Source: Thinopyrum elongatum
Lineage: Eukaryota; Streptophyta; Magnoliopsida; Poales; Poaceae
DNA length: 64,000 bases
Direction of reading: 5' to 3'
NCBI GenBank assembly: GCA_011799875.1
Contig: CM022297.1
Coordinates: 523,183,362 to 523,247,361 of the forward strand
The position numbers and the translations under genes are program-made. Under the pieces are notes generated by a model. The model saw nothing but the letters and a program-made list of their open reading frames with translations. It ran no database searches and had not been told where the DNA came from. Shown here in pieces: positions 11,358 to 23,100 of the stretch (position 1 is its first letter; the number at the start of each line of letters is the position of its first letter).

Positions 11358-11993
11358 CTTTGAAGGCAAAGGTTGTTTCCTTGTCTGAAGAGTCTGAATA
11401 TAGTTCTGATGATCCTGAAGACATTGGCAAAGAGCTAGCAATGCTCATGAGAAAGTTTCAAAAGTTCTCCAAGAAGAATCGCTTCGGAAATAAGTCTTCA
11501 CGATCCAGCTCCAAGAAGGATGAGACTTCCACTCGTGACTACAAGAAGAGAACATGCCACAAATGCAAGAAGCCAGGCCACAACATATTTGAATGTCCTC
11601 AATGGGAGAAGGAAGCAAATAAAAAGAAGAAGAACAAGGAATATGATTCTGATGACAAGAAGAAGAAATCTCCAAAGTCTTCATCTCACAAGAAGAGCTC
11701 AACTAGCAAGGCTAGTGCGTTCATTGGCAAGGAAATGGATTCCGAGGAGGAGTCTGCTTCTGAGGAGGCGGAGGTGCAGTCTGAGGAGGAGTCTGATTTA
11801 GGCGTGGCAAGCCTAGCTTTGGCTTCAACATTCGTCGCCAAGTCCATCTTCAACACTGAAGACAATGGTCATGTTGCCGACGCTGAAGCCGATGATGAAG
11901 ACGACTCTGCTCCCACCTACTGCTTCATGGCACGAGGTGCCAAGGTAAACTCTGGCGATGCTTACTTTCAGACCTTCAGTGAAGTTGACTCTA
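11358..11993 (+). pseudogene. Maximus-like gag, third segment with CCHC zinc knuckle
   Basis: The frame continues from 3515. It encodes a region rich in Lys, Ser, Glu and Asp with one zinc knuckle, CHKCKKPGHNIFEC (CX2CX4HX4C), at about 11555-11596. This is the nucleic-acid binding motif of gag. Flanking it are Lys-rich (KKKKNKEYD) and acidic Ser/Glu stretches. No stop occurs before 11993, where a 2-kb solo LTR interrupts the frame; gag resumes at 14005. Confidence 0.88.
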
Positions 11994-13999
11994 TGTCACG
12001 CCCAATATGCGACCCTATCCGAGAGGAACTCGAAGGTCCCACCAAGGATAGAAGCGCATATTGAAGACACTTTGCAAGGTGGATATCAGTACATCGTACC
12101 ATTACATAATAGATGGGGATATATACAAAGGCATACAAATGCCACATGAATACAACAAACATCATACAGAAGAGAGGCATCCGACTACGGATGAACATAA
12201 ACGGAAAACACAAACGACATCCACCCTGCTAGCCCAGGCTGCCGACCAGGAACCTATCCCATGATCGAAGGAGAAGCAGAAGAACTCCAAAACAAGCAAG
12301 CATCGCTCTCACGTCATAGCATTGCTTTACATGTACCTGCAAATGTTGTTGTAGTAATCTGTGAGCCACGAGGACTCAGCAATCCCATTACCATGGGTAT
12401 CAAGACTAGCAAAGCTTAATGGGTATGGAATGGATAAGTCGTGAGGTTGCAGCAAGCGACTAAGCATTTTACATATATAGTTTGTTTTAATGCGATGCAC
12501 GGTTTATGAGTTATTAATGCATGAACATGGAGGACTTTTCTGCAATTCTGCCAACTCTGGATAATTAGTAAATCGCTCCGCAGGAAAAAAAACATTAGTC
12601 GGGCCGAATCTGCTGGCCCAACAGAGAGAAGGGGCTGTGGGGAGCTCACCCATGGGCCAAGCCCAGTCGGTGGATGCGGCTGCGGGCAGGCCGGCGGATC
12701 TGGGCCTGGGGATCGGGACGAGGCTGACTGGAGCCTCGCGACGAGAAGTCAACGCGGGTACTGGCACCCTCCTGTCGCTCGAAGCAAGGGAACGAGCCGG
12801 CGGGACTTGGCGCGATGCAGGGAGATGGAGGCCGGCGGCAGCACTTGGCGGTGGGGACGGGTGGATCCGGGCAAGGGGCGTCGGGACGGATGGTTCTGGC
12901 CGAAGACAAGACCATAAGCGGCGGCGAGCTCCTGCAGCAAAAGGCAGCAGCAGCGGCAGCTATCAAAAACAGGCACGCGAGGAGGAATGGAGGTTCGGCT
13001 CGAGCGACAAGATCGACCTGAGGAGGCGAGGAGAAGGCGACTTGCGGGCAGGGTTGAGGAAGGGACGCCGGGAGTGGGAGGTCGGCGTCCATGGCAGCAT
13101 CCATGGCGGGGCGGGGCTTGTCCTGTCCATGGCGCTTGGGGAAAACTCCTGTGAGAAGGAACAGAGGCGAGAGAGAGCTGTGTGAGAGCGAGCGAAACTG
13201 AGGGAGGAAGGAGAAACAGGGGAGGAAGGAGAGGGGTCATGCTGGCTTCGTTGCCGATGGTGCGAGGTGGCGGGGTCGAGCTCGAGGCAGGGGGCGCGCA
13301 GGAGGTGCTTCGGGGATGAGCTCAGGAGCGAGGACAGGGGCTCGGGTGCTTCTCCTCGCGGGGAAATCGGGCATGGTGGTTGCTCGCTGGGGAGATCGAG
13401 GGAGAGTGGGTGGCGGCTGGATGGATTGGAAGGATCGATCGGGTAGGATCCCGAGGGAAGAGGAGACTAGGTGGAGGCGCTGGTCGGTCCGTTGGAGAAA
13501 ATGAGTGGCGGCGGAGTGAAGGAATGGACGGATGGATGGGACAGGGCTAGGGTTTTATCTGTATATATAGCATGTGGGTTAGGTTAGGGGCTATCCCGTC
13601 CCTACGATCGTAATCGGACGGCTGAAAAATAAAGGGTAGGGGAGTCCAATAAATAAATCGAAGATATTTTAGGGATGTTCGGGGATGATCCGGACCCATC
13701 GATCAAGACTGCCCGGGTCGGGTTCGGGACAGCTTTCGGACATGCGCGAGGGGTTTGACGAAAGAGAGGGGAGTTTGATGGGCTCAGAGAAGATAGAGGA
13801 GAGAGCGGTCCGGTTGACCTGAGAGGAGGTCAATAGAGACAAGAAAGAAGCGGCAACTACGAGTGGATGCAAGTTTTAAGAAAACATGCAGATGCAATGC
13901 ATATGATGCCATGATGAAATGCAACAAACAAATAAAATGCACACGACGAAACCCGAAATACATGGAAGGCGTCTAGAGCGTCGGTCTCGGGCTATTACA
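11994..13999 (-). mobile_element. Solo LTR of about 2.0 kb inserted in Maximus gag
   Basis: The segment begins TGTCACGCCC and ends GCTATTACA, with flanks CTCTA (11989-11993) and CTCTG (14000-14004). The one mismatch is explained by a later G-to-A change, since gag needs G there. No second LTR, PBS or PPT is found. On the minus strand, CTATATATAC at 13561-13570 is followed by ATAAAACCCTAGCC and then GC-rich sequence, as in an LTR promoter and leader, so orientation is probably minus. The family is not named. GC-rich ORFs at about 12640-13240 overlap on both strands and are not credible genes. Confidence 0.78.
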
Positions 14000-14004
14000 C
14001 TCTG

Positions 14005-15224
14005 AATGTGAATCAAAACCCAGTTATAAGACTCTTGCTAAAATTGCAACTGAACAACAAACAGCCATGGAAAAGATTCAAAAATTGCTAGACAAAAGCA
14101 ATGAACTGTTGGATGAGGAAATGAATCGAACTCAGTCCTTAATCGAAGACATAAAAAATCTTCGTGTTAAGTACGAGGAACTTGAAATTCGTCATGAAAC
14201 CCTCACAGCTACTCATGAGAAGCTTTCCTATGATTATCTTCAAAAGAAGCAAGATCTAGAGAAACTGAGAGTGTCTCATGAAGATCTTCAAAAAGAAAAT
14301 GATTCACTACTCGCCCAACAGATCAGTTCCGCTCAGGAAGATTTTGTGCCACCTTGTTTAAAATGCCTTGAGCGTGACAATGTTGTCTCTATTGCTGAAT
14401 GTTCTACTGCTTCTGAAGTTGCAATATCTTCAACTACTGATGTGGTAACTAACCCCTCTTCTGAGGATGCCACTACTATTGCTGATGAGAATGCCAGGTT
14501 GAATACATTGCTTGAAACAGGCATGTACAAAAGACTCAAAGGGCATCAGACTCTATGTGATATCCTCAAGAAGCAAATTCTAAACCGAAACCCTAGAAAA
14601 TAGGGTGTTGGTTTCGAGAGGAAAATGAATGCTGATGGGACCTACTGGAAGCCTGAGCAGTATCCCAAAACCACCTGGGTCGCTGCAAAGGGCCTTTCAG
14701 TGGATCCATCCACTTTATCTGGTTTCAATTGTGATAATCCTATCATCATTGATGAGTCCTTTGACTCAAACTATAAGCTATTTAAGAATCAGAATGGTGA
14801 AGTGTTTGCCAGGTTCATTGGTACTAACTGCAGGAATGGGCCTCCTATGAAGAAGATCTGGGTTCCCAAAAGTTGTCTTGATAAGCTTCCCGTGAATGTC
14901 ATCATGACACCACCAGGGAAGAAGACAAACCCCTGACCAAAGGCTTCATATGGCCCAAAGGCTTCATACACACCGAGGACCTCACATGATCACCCTAACG
15001 CCAATGTTTTGCAGGGAAACTATCATCAGACTCATGAATATGAGCATGTTTCTTCGAACAAATATGTTCACAAATCGAAGAACTTTTGTGCTTATTCATT
15101 TGAGTATTATTCACCTCCTGCAAAACTATTTGCTAGGGCTTCAAAGCCAAAATTCTCTGATGCTGCACTTAGACTCATTGCTTCTAAGCCACCCCTAAAG
15201 ATGTGGGTGGTTAAGAAGAATTAA
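14005..15224 (+). pseudogene. Maximus-like gag C-terminal region with coiled coil
   Basis: The segment first encodes a heptad-rich coiled coil (EKIQKLLDKSNELLDEEMNR and onward to LEKLRVSHEDLQKEN), probably for gag multimerisation. A Cys pair (PPCLKCLER) and a conserved C-terminal block (GTYWKPEQYPKTTWV, KIWVPKSCLD) follow. In-frame stops are TAG at 14601-14603 and TGA at 14934-14936, with a terminal TAA at 15222-15224. All pieces share one frame with protease and integrase downstream, consistent with a single original gag-pol frame. Confidence 0.8.
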
Positions 15225-15485
15225 CTTCTCTTGTAGGGTCGGGTCTCTAGCCGAAAATCATTGACTTCTGAAGACAATGCTGGGGACCTAAACATCTTGT
15301 GGGACGCAAGATAAAATGCCAAAATGGTCTTACCATTTATTTTGTCCCTGGATTTCTAGATGAACATCCCATCTCACCATCCAAGAATCTTAACTTTGAT
15401 AGTATGCTTGTTCGTCAAATGTTTATGCTTCACAATACTCTTGGTGAAGCCTATCCTACTAACTGCACTGTAGGGTACAACTCCG
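15225..15485 (+). other. Gag-protease linker region, degenerate
   Basis: This stretch lies between the last gag-like residues and the protease in the same nominal frame, but contains several in-frame stops (for example TAG near 15234). It is probably decayed spacer or linker coding sequence. Nothing else is visible. Confidence 0.5.
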
Positions 15486-15863
15486 AAAGCTACTGAATGG
15501 ATTATGGACGGTGGATGCACTAACCACATGACTAGTGATCCAAGTCTTCTCATGGATTCAACTCTCCGACCATCTACTAAAAGCCATATCACATTCGCTG
15601 ACACTGGTAAAAGCAAGGTATTGGGCCTAGGTAGAGTTGCTATCTCAAAGGATCAACACATGGATAAAGTGATGCTTGTTGAATCCCTTGGATACAACTT
15701 AATGTCTGTCTCAATGCTTTGTGATCTTGACATGATTGTGATATTTGGAAAATATTGTTGCCTTGTACCTATGGCATCTGACAAATCTCTAGTCTTCGAA
15801 GGTTTTCGAAGAGGTGATCTGTATATGGTAGACTTCTCTGCAGGACCACAACTTGCCGTATGA
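15486..15863 (+). pseudogene. Maximus-like aspartic protease domain, altered active site
   Basis: The block reads WIMDGGCTNHMTSDPSLL and continues through ITFADTGKSKVLGLG and YNLMSVSMLCDLD, the layout of a Copia retropepsin. The active-site triplet of this family is Asp-Ser-Gly or Asp-Thr-Gly; here codons 15507-15515 give Asp-Gly-Gly. The change (AGT to GGT) is one base. The frame ends with TGA at 15861-15863; the pre-integrase region follows in the same frame with more stops. The product would process gag-pol if intact; the altered triplet probably inactivates it. Confidence 0.85.
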
Positions 15864-17115
15864 CTTCTAGCAAAAGCTTCAGAGTGCTGGCTTTGACTTT
15901 GAAGGCTAGGACATGCGAGCATGAGGAACTTGCACACTCTCGTGAAGAAGAAGCACATCATTGGCATCGAGGGCGCCAAGTTCAAGAAGGATCATCTGTG
16001 CGGTGCTTGCGAAGCCGGGAAGATGACTAGGGCAAAACATCCCTCGAAGACAATCATGACGACTTCACGTCCCTTCGAGTTACTACATATGGACTTATTT
16101 GGCCCTACTCACTACTCTACCCTTACTACCACTGCACATCTTTATGGCTTCGTGATTGTTGATGATTACCCTAGATATACTTGGGTGCATATAATTCTCT
16201 ACAAGACTGAAGTGCAGGATGTCTTCAGATGCTTCGCCAATCATGCCATGACCAACTATGGCATCAAGATCAAGCATATCAGGAGTGATAATGGCACGGA
16301 ATTCAAGAACACTGGCCTCGACACTTATCTTGATACACTTGGCATCACTCATGAGCTATCTGCTCCATACACTCCTCAGCAGAATGGCGTCGTGGAGCGC
16401 AAGAACAGGACCCTTGTTGAGATGGCTCGTATGATGCTCGATGAATACAAGACTCCAAGAAAGTTTTGGCCCCAAGCCATTGATACTGCATGGCATATCA
16501 TCAACAGAGTTTATCTTCACAAATTCTTCAAGAAGACATCTTATGAACTACTCACTGGTAAGAAGCCAAACGTAAGCTATTTCAAAGTCTTCGGTGCTAG
16601 GTGCTGGATCAAGGATCCACATCACACTTCCAAATTTGCACCGAAAGCACATGAAGGTTTTATGCTTGGTTACGGAAAGGATTTGCACACCTACAGAGTC
16701 TTCAACCTCTTTCACTATAAAGTGGTTGAAACTGTAGATGTGCGGTTTGATGAGACTAATGGCTCGCAAAGAGAGCACCTGACAAATGTGCTAGATGAAG
16801 CTTCTCCTAGTGAAACTATCAAGCTAATGGGTACTGGAGAAATCATACCCACCGAGGAACAGGCAGAAGAGGAAATTGTAATTCCCGCTCCTACTCAACA
16901 TGAAGACAATGCACAGCCTGAAGACAATGCTGAAAATGAAGATAACGATCAACAAGAGGAAAGTCTTCGCCCTATTCATCCTTGGGTTGCCAATGAAGTT
17001 CAGACTGAGAAGATTCTTGATAGCATCAATGCACCTGGTCCGCTTAATCGATCAAGAGCTACGCAACTAGCAAACTTCTGTGGGCACTTTGCGTTTGTCT
17101 CCATATCTGACCCAA
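15864..17115 (+). pseudogene. Maximus-like integrase with pre-integrase zinc finger
   Basis: RLGHASMRNLHTL and CGACEAGK form the HHCC zinc-binding domain; in-frame TGA codons around 15891-15899 replace the expected Trp and Arg just before it. The core shows Asp at 16092 (HMDLFGP), Asp at 16287 (IRSDNGTEF) and Glu at 16395 (GVVERKNRT), with 35 residues between the last two, so the DD35E triad is intact. The frame stays open from 15921 to about 17115, where a one-base frameshift precedes RT. The acidic linker QHEDNAQPEDNAENEDNDQQ separates integrase and RT. The enzyme would insert the cDNA into the chromosome. Confidence 0.9.
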
Positions 17116-18649
17116 GAAAGTTGATGAAGCCTTCGTGGAACCTGAGTGGATTCAAGCTATGCAAGAAGAGCTTCAACAGTTTGAACTCAACAACGTCTAG
17201 GAGCTCGTAAAGCGTCCTGATCCCCGCAAGCACAACATTATTGGCACCAAATGGATCTATCGCAACAAACAAGATGAACATGGACAAGTGGTCAGAAACA
17301 AAGCTCGTCTCGTTTCTCAAGGTTACACACAAGTGGAAGGAATTGACTTCGATGAAACCTTTGCTCCCGTGGCTAGGCTAGAAGCCATTCGCATACTGCT
17401 AGCCTATGCTAACCACAACAACATCATCTTGTATCAAATGGATGTGAAGAGTGCCTTTCTCAACGGCAAAATTTAAGAAGAAGTATATGTAGTTCAACCA
17501 CCTTGTTTTGAAGATCCAAAGCATCCTGATATGGCCTACAAGCTCAACAAGGCACTGTATGGCCTCAAACAAGCTCCTCGAGCTTGGTATGACACACTCA
17601 AAGACTTCCTGAAGAGCAAAGGTTTCAAACCTGGTTCACTAGATCCCACTCTCTTCACGAAGACTTATGATGGAGAACTGTTTGTATGCCAAATCTATGT
17701 GGATGACATTATCTTCGGCTGCACTGACAAAAGATACAACGATGAGTTTGGGCATATGATGCAAGAGCAATATCAAATGTCCATGATGGGGGAGCTAAAG
17801 TTCTTCCTTGGTCTTGAAATCCGCCAACAAAGAAATGGCATCTTCATATCACAAGAAAAGTGCCTCAAAGGTTGCCTGAAGAAGTTTGGAATGCAAGACT
17901 GCAAAGGGTACACGATGCCAATGCCAACCAAAGGTCAATTGGGCTCCGATGACAATGGTAAAGAGTTCGATCAAAAGGTATACCGCTCCATGATTGGTTC
18001 TTTATTGTACTTATGTGCATCTAGGCGAGATATAATGCTTAGCGTTTGCATGTGTGCCCGATTCCAAGCGGCACCAAAGGAGTCGCATCACCTTGCTATG
18101 AAGCAATTTTTTCGATATTTGGCTCACACCCCAATGCTAGGATTATGGTATCCAAAGGGCTCAGAGTTTGATCTAGTTGGATTCTCATATGCTGATTATG
18201 CTGGTGACAAAATTGATCGTAAGTCTACATCAGGCACATGTCATTTTCTTGGATGATCACTTGTCTATTGGTCTTAAAAGAAGCAGGATTGTGTGTCACT
18301 CTCCACTGCTGAAGTTGAATACATTGCTGCTGGATCTTGTTGCGCTCAGCTTCTCTGGATGAAGCAAACTCTCAAGGACTACGACATCAACAAGAAGAAG
18401 GTGCCACTCTACTGTGACAATGAAGGCGCCATCAAGATTGCTCACAATCCAGTTCAGCACTCGAAGACAAAGCACATTCAGATCCATCATCACTTTCTCA
18501 GAGACCATGTGTTGAAGGAAGACATTGATATCATTGACGTCAACACTGAAGAGCAATTGGCAAATATCTTCACAAAGCCCTTGGATGAGAAAAGGTTTTG
18601 CAAGCTGCAGTGTGAGCTAAATATCTTGGAATCCTCGAATGTCCAGTGA
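17116..18649 (+). pseudogene. Maximus-like reverse transcriptase and RNase H
   Basis: This part lies in a different frame from integrase. Recognisable motifs are [54 protein letters not shown] and the catalytic YVDD at 17696-17707. RNase H follows with STAEVEYIAA, YCDNEGAIKIA and KHIQIHHHFLRD. Stops include TAG at 17198-17200 (expected TGG), TAA at 17474-17476 (expected CAA) and TGA at 18254-18256. The RT catalytic residues are preserved; the reading frame is not. Confidence 0.9.
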
Positions 18650-19100
18650 ATGGACACACATCCTAATGCTTATGCATATTGATGACTTAGGTGCGCAACA
18701 CACAAAGTAACATATGTATTCAACTCATGAAGACATACACTCTAAGTGTGAAGACATTAATGCAGAATTTGACTTCGGAGCGCCACGATAATTGTGCGCC
18801 GTGTTTGCATCTAATACTTCCTATATGGTGGGTAACGCCACCACCAATTTTTCCAGAAGAATTTTCTAAAGGCGTCTCATTGCATTATCTTCATAATTGA
18901 TTTGTCTTCAACATTGGTTTATCTTCATGATTATTCTTCACTATGTTTGAGTGATGTTCATTGCCTATATATATATATATATATGTTCTGTCCTCTACAG
19001 CATTCACCTATAGCTATGTTTTCAAGTTGCCATTTTCTGCACTAGGTGAATGTGATCGGACCCTAACCTCATCTGTGCTTCTCTCTCCAACTCTCTCTAT
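18650..19100 (+). other. Spacer after Maximus RNase H with TA microsatellite
   Basis: No coding sequence is seen between the RNase H end and the promoter-like segment. An alternating TA tract lies at about 18968-18984. Confidence 0.6.
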
Positions 19101-19120
19101 CTCTTCATATGCATTCTATT

Positions 19121-19440
19121 GACACGTGTCAATTGTCTTCATTGTGTCCTTGTCAGTCGAAGATATAGAGACAAACTTTTAAAACGATTTTAATATCGTT
19201 ATCCTGTTTGCCTGAACCCGGAGAAGCCGGAACGACCACCCGACAAACTGGGCGCGCATGGGGTCGTGGCATAATATTTGAGTTGTTGCATGCTTGCCAT
19301 GTGCCCCTCAGATGTGACCCGCCAGGGGTAGCTGAGTAAATACACTCAGCCGTAACTTTCCTTATAAATACCCAGCCCTCTTGCGGTCATTATTTCCTAC
19401 TCCCCTCGCTATCTCGCTCAAAACCCTAGCACCGTCGCTA
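19121..19440 (+). promoter_or_regulatory. Promoter-like segment upstream of the Maximus accessory ORF
   Basis: A palindromic G-box (GACACGTGTC, 19121-19130) lies about 240 bp upstream of a clean TATA box (TATAAATA, 19363-19370). About 50 bp further on is AAAACCCTAGC, a telo-box like element common in plant 5' leaders. Pyrimidine-rich leader-like sequence follows. It sits after pol and before the accessory ORF, so the ORF could be expressed from its own transcript. This is inference from motifs only. Confidence 0.45.
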
Positions 19441-19630
19441 GCTTCCGTCGTCGCCGGAGACGAAGCGCTTTGCTGCCGTGACTTCTCCGTCATCGTCGTC
19501 ACGCCGGTCGCGGTCTTCTTCTGTCTGCCACCACCGTAGGTGTCTTCCGCCGCCAAGTTAGGGCGCGGGAGATTGGACTGCTCGTCCTCCATCCACGACT
19601 CCTCTAGCAGTTCTCATCTGTTCTTGAGCG

Positions 19631-20005
19631 GTAATTAATAGTCTATTTTTACCGCATGTTTAATCCGTTAAAATTTTCCATATCTTCCTAAAGTTGTTTC
19701 TTCACTTCCAAATCTGGATCTACCATACTCTGCATCTCATAACCTGCAAGTACTTTCACTTATGCTTCACAACTAGTTAAATTCCTCACTTGTACTTATT
19801 CATGGATTCGTACAAATATGGAACCAACTTACATGAATAAGTGAATGTCTTCGTGCTATGAGGTCAATGTCTTCAAACTAATTTATCTTCAAAATACTCT
19901 GAGAATGCATATGACCTCTTCCCCTTCCCTCGCATCTCTAATGCTGTCACATGTACATGTCCGTGGGAGAGTGTCTTGGTTCTCATAGTCTGAATTCATT
20001 TGCAG
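19631..20005 (+). other. Possible leader intron before the accessory ORF
   Basis: A donor-like GCG|GTAATT occurs at 19631 and an acceptor-like TTCATTTGCAG ends at 20005. The intervening 375 bp are T-rich, as in plant introns, while the flanks look like leader sequence. The first ATG of the accessory ORF frame, 20107, lies 102 bp past the acceptor. An alternative acceptor ends at 20016. The intron is not proven. Confidence 0.35.
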
Positions 20006-20106
20006 ACTTCTTACAGCACCACCTTGAATCTCCTGAAGCTAGTTCTTGTCTGACCAGTAAAGTGAAACCAATCACATTCGTGAAGCCAATCAATCTTGTG
20101 AAGCCA

Positions 20107-23100
20107 ATGGCTGGCGGCAAATCTGCAAAGAAAGGGGGCAGACAGCGCCGTGACAATACCGCAAAGGACCTGCCTCCTGACCTTTATGAGATGTACAAGT
20201 CTGATCCTGAGCTATGGAGAGCGCAAGTCCAGAGTTCAATGGATTCGCAGGTACTGGGCTGAACAATGGTTCTTGTACAACTTTGTGACGCCTGAATATA
20301 CTGATAAAAATGTTGTGAGGCCGCCGTGGGCTGATATCGTGTACAAGAAGCTTCACCCAAAGACTAAGGTTGAATGCAAACACGTCTAGTCCCAGATGGT
20401 GTCGTGAGGACGATCTCTTTGAATAAAATTATAAGTTTGCAAAGGCTTCTGCAGTTCAAAACAAGAAGGACCTTGGGATTGACTTCAACCCAGGTCCAGC
20501 TAGACCAATGCCCGATGGCAGTCATGAAGCCAAACCAAATCTCATTGGTCCTTTCAACAGCTTCGATGGGTTTCTCACACATATCGCTGAGCAAAGAGCT
20601 AGTGTTGATGCTGCTCAAGATGAGCCACGGTCTAAAGATTCTGAACCCCCGAAGCCTGAGAAGAAATCAAAGGCTTCAAAGCCTGCATCTGCTCCAAAAG
20701 CTTCAAGGGTGAAGCCATTGAAAATTGCACCTCCTGAATCCAGTGTGCATTCTGAAGACCTGTCTCGTACTTCTGCAAATAAGAAGAAGAAAATCTCTGG
20801 GCAAGGCCTTACTCCAGCAAGCATCCTTCAAAATGATGAAGATATAGTCGATCTATTAAGTGATGATGATCTTGCTGATGCTGCCCTTGAGCTGCTGATC
20901 AAGAGCAAAGAGGAGGCCGAGATCTTCAATGATTTGCCTCTGTTTGACGCTGATATTCTAGACAACTTCATTGATGAATGGTTTGAAGACACTTCTCTTA
21001 CCATTGATGATATGTAGCTGCCCATTGGCATCAGTGTGACGTTTCAAGGCTAAATTGCAAAAGAGCTTGCAATCGCTCAAAAGGTCATTGAGCAGAAAAA
21101 CAAGATTGATTATGAGAAGGCCGTCTTCAAGAAGCATATGGCCAAACTCAGTGTCACTGATGTTAAGAACTTCAAGTTGATGATGGCTGATCTCAAGGCT
21201 GAATTTGTCAAGCGTCGTGATGAAGCCAAAGAATCCCGAGAGCGCCTCAAGCACTATGCTGAGAAATGCGTTCAGGCTCACAATGAAGCTTTGAAGAGAA
21301 AGGCATTTGGGCGCCCAGGCATTGACCCAAGGATGGCCGCCAAGAAGAAGCCAGCTGAAGCCAAAGCCGAAGCTCAAAGGCAAGGGCGGCCAAGCTTTAT
21401 CTTCCCCGCTAGCATGACTGGCTCGAAGCCAAAGGTACCATCTTCTGATTCCAAAAGGAAAAAGACCAAGCAAGCTGAGGCTGAAGCCAGAAAGCGCAAG
21501 CATCAAGAAGCCTCTGATGACGCTCCGTCCAAGAAGAAGATGAAGACAAAATCTTCAAAGTCTTCAAGAAAAGATCAAGCTGCTCCTCAAGAGCCTCTGA
21601 TTGTTGAGCCAATTTCTATTGCCCTACCAGCTTCCTCCAATCGAGACCGGCGTCTGATTGTTCATGAGCCTGCTCCCACAGAGGCCCATGACTCTGAAGG
21701 GATTCCAGCTGCTGACAACATCGCAACTGAAGACATTGGTCGTGAAGACAATGTTGATGATGATGAAGTCCTTCCTCAAGTTCCCCAGCTCACTCAGAAA
21801 CTGGTATCATCGCCTGCTCCCATGAGCAGTGAATAGATAAGTATTGGTGGTCCTACGACGCCAATTACTCAAGATGAGTTCTGGGATGAGCAGCACCCCA
21901 ACACCCCGCTCCATGAAGTCATTCCGCGAACTCCACTAGCTCAAGTAACTACTCTAGTGATTGAGACTCCCCAAGCAACCCCCAAAGACATTGAGAAGAC
22001 TACGCCTTCCCCTCGCGCGTCACCCTTTCTAAGGCTTCACAGAGGCCTAAGGCCATCTGTCTCTATGACAAGCATTCCTTAAGAGGATGTGCACACCACA
22101 AGCTCAGTAGCACGTCAAGTGTTTCCTGAAGCCATCCCCTCAGAGTCTTCTCAAGAGTCTGAAGCCAAAGAAGCTGAAGATATTCCGGCTGCATCAGCTG
22201 AGGAAAGAAAAGAAGAAGAACAAGTCGTTATTCCCCCTACTGCACCAAGTGTGACTCCCGATGTGATTGTGCCTGACCCCCCAGTAATTGAAGCTCCTGA
22301 AGCCACTTCGGATGCTACTGCTGCTGCTAACACTTCTAGTGAAGCCAATGACGTTGTCATGGCCGAAGTCAATGCGCAACCTGAAGCCCCTGATGCCACA
22401 GAAGATATTCAGCCATCCACATCGGATGTTGCTGCTGCTCCACCTGTACCTCACACTATGGCAATGGCCTTCTACCGTGGTGAGCTGATAAGTGTTAAAT
22501 GTCCTATTATGACACCTCCTGCAGCTCCTGGTCCTCAATATGACTACCATATCGAGCAAAGGCCTCAGACGCAGAAGCCAAAGCCAAGATTGCCAAGGCT
22601 TCCAAGTGCTGTCACCACTCAAGGTTCATTCAGTGTCTTAAGCTTCCGGGAGCACAACACATTCTTTGACAAGGCCAAGAATCCCTACAAGAAGCCCAAG
22701 ATATCTTTTGACAGGTTCTGGAGTCATCAACAAAGAAGCTATTACTCATGCATTTTGTACAACCAGGACAGAATCTTCCCTCACAAGCGCCTGTGTTGTG
22801 ATGCCATTGATGGATTGTTGTGCCTTGAAGAAGCCCTTGATTGCTTTCATGAAGTTGGCTTGCTCCCCTTTGTCGTCGACAAGGAGCACTGGAATGAAGA
22901 GCTCTTGCTTCAATTTTATGCCACCCTTCATATCTCAGGCTACAACAGGGATCCGAAGACTTGGGTCCTTGAGTGGGTGTCAGGTGATGTACATCATGAA
23001 GCCAAAGCTCAAGACATCATCGATCTTACTTCCCTACCCACTCCTGGTGATCTCTATGAGCCAGGTTGTCAGCGATATGAACAGGAACTTGAAAGCATCT

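Noticed and set aside
12637..13240. 182- and 163-codon overlapping ORFs on opposite strands
   Set aside because: They lie inside a GC-rich solo LTR and mirror each other; no domain recognised.
18968..18984. TA microsatellite as a regulatory site
   Set aside because: Short simple repeat without further support.
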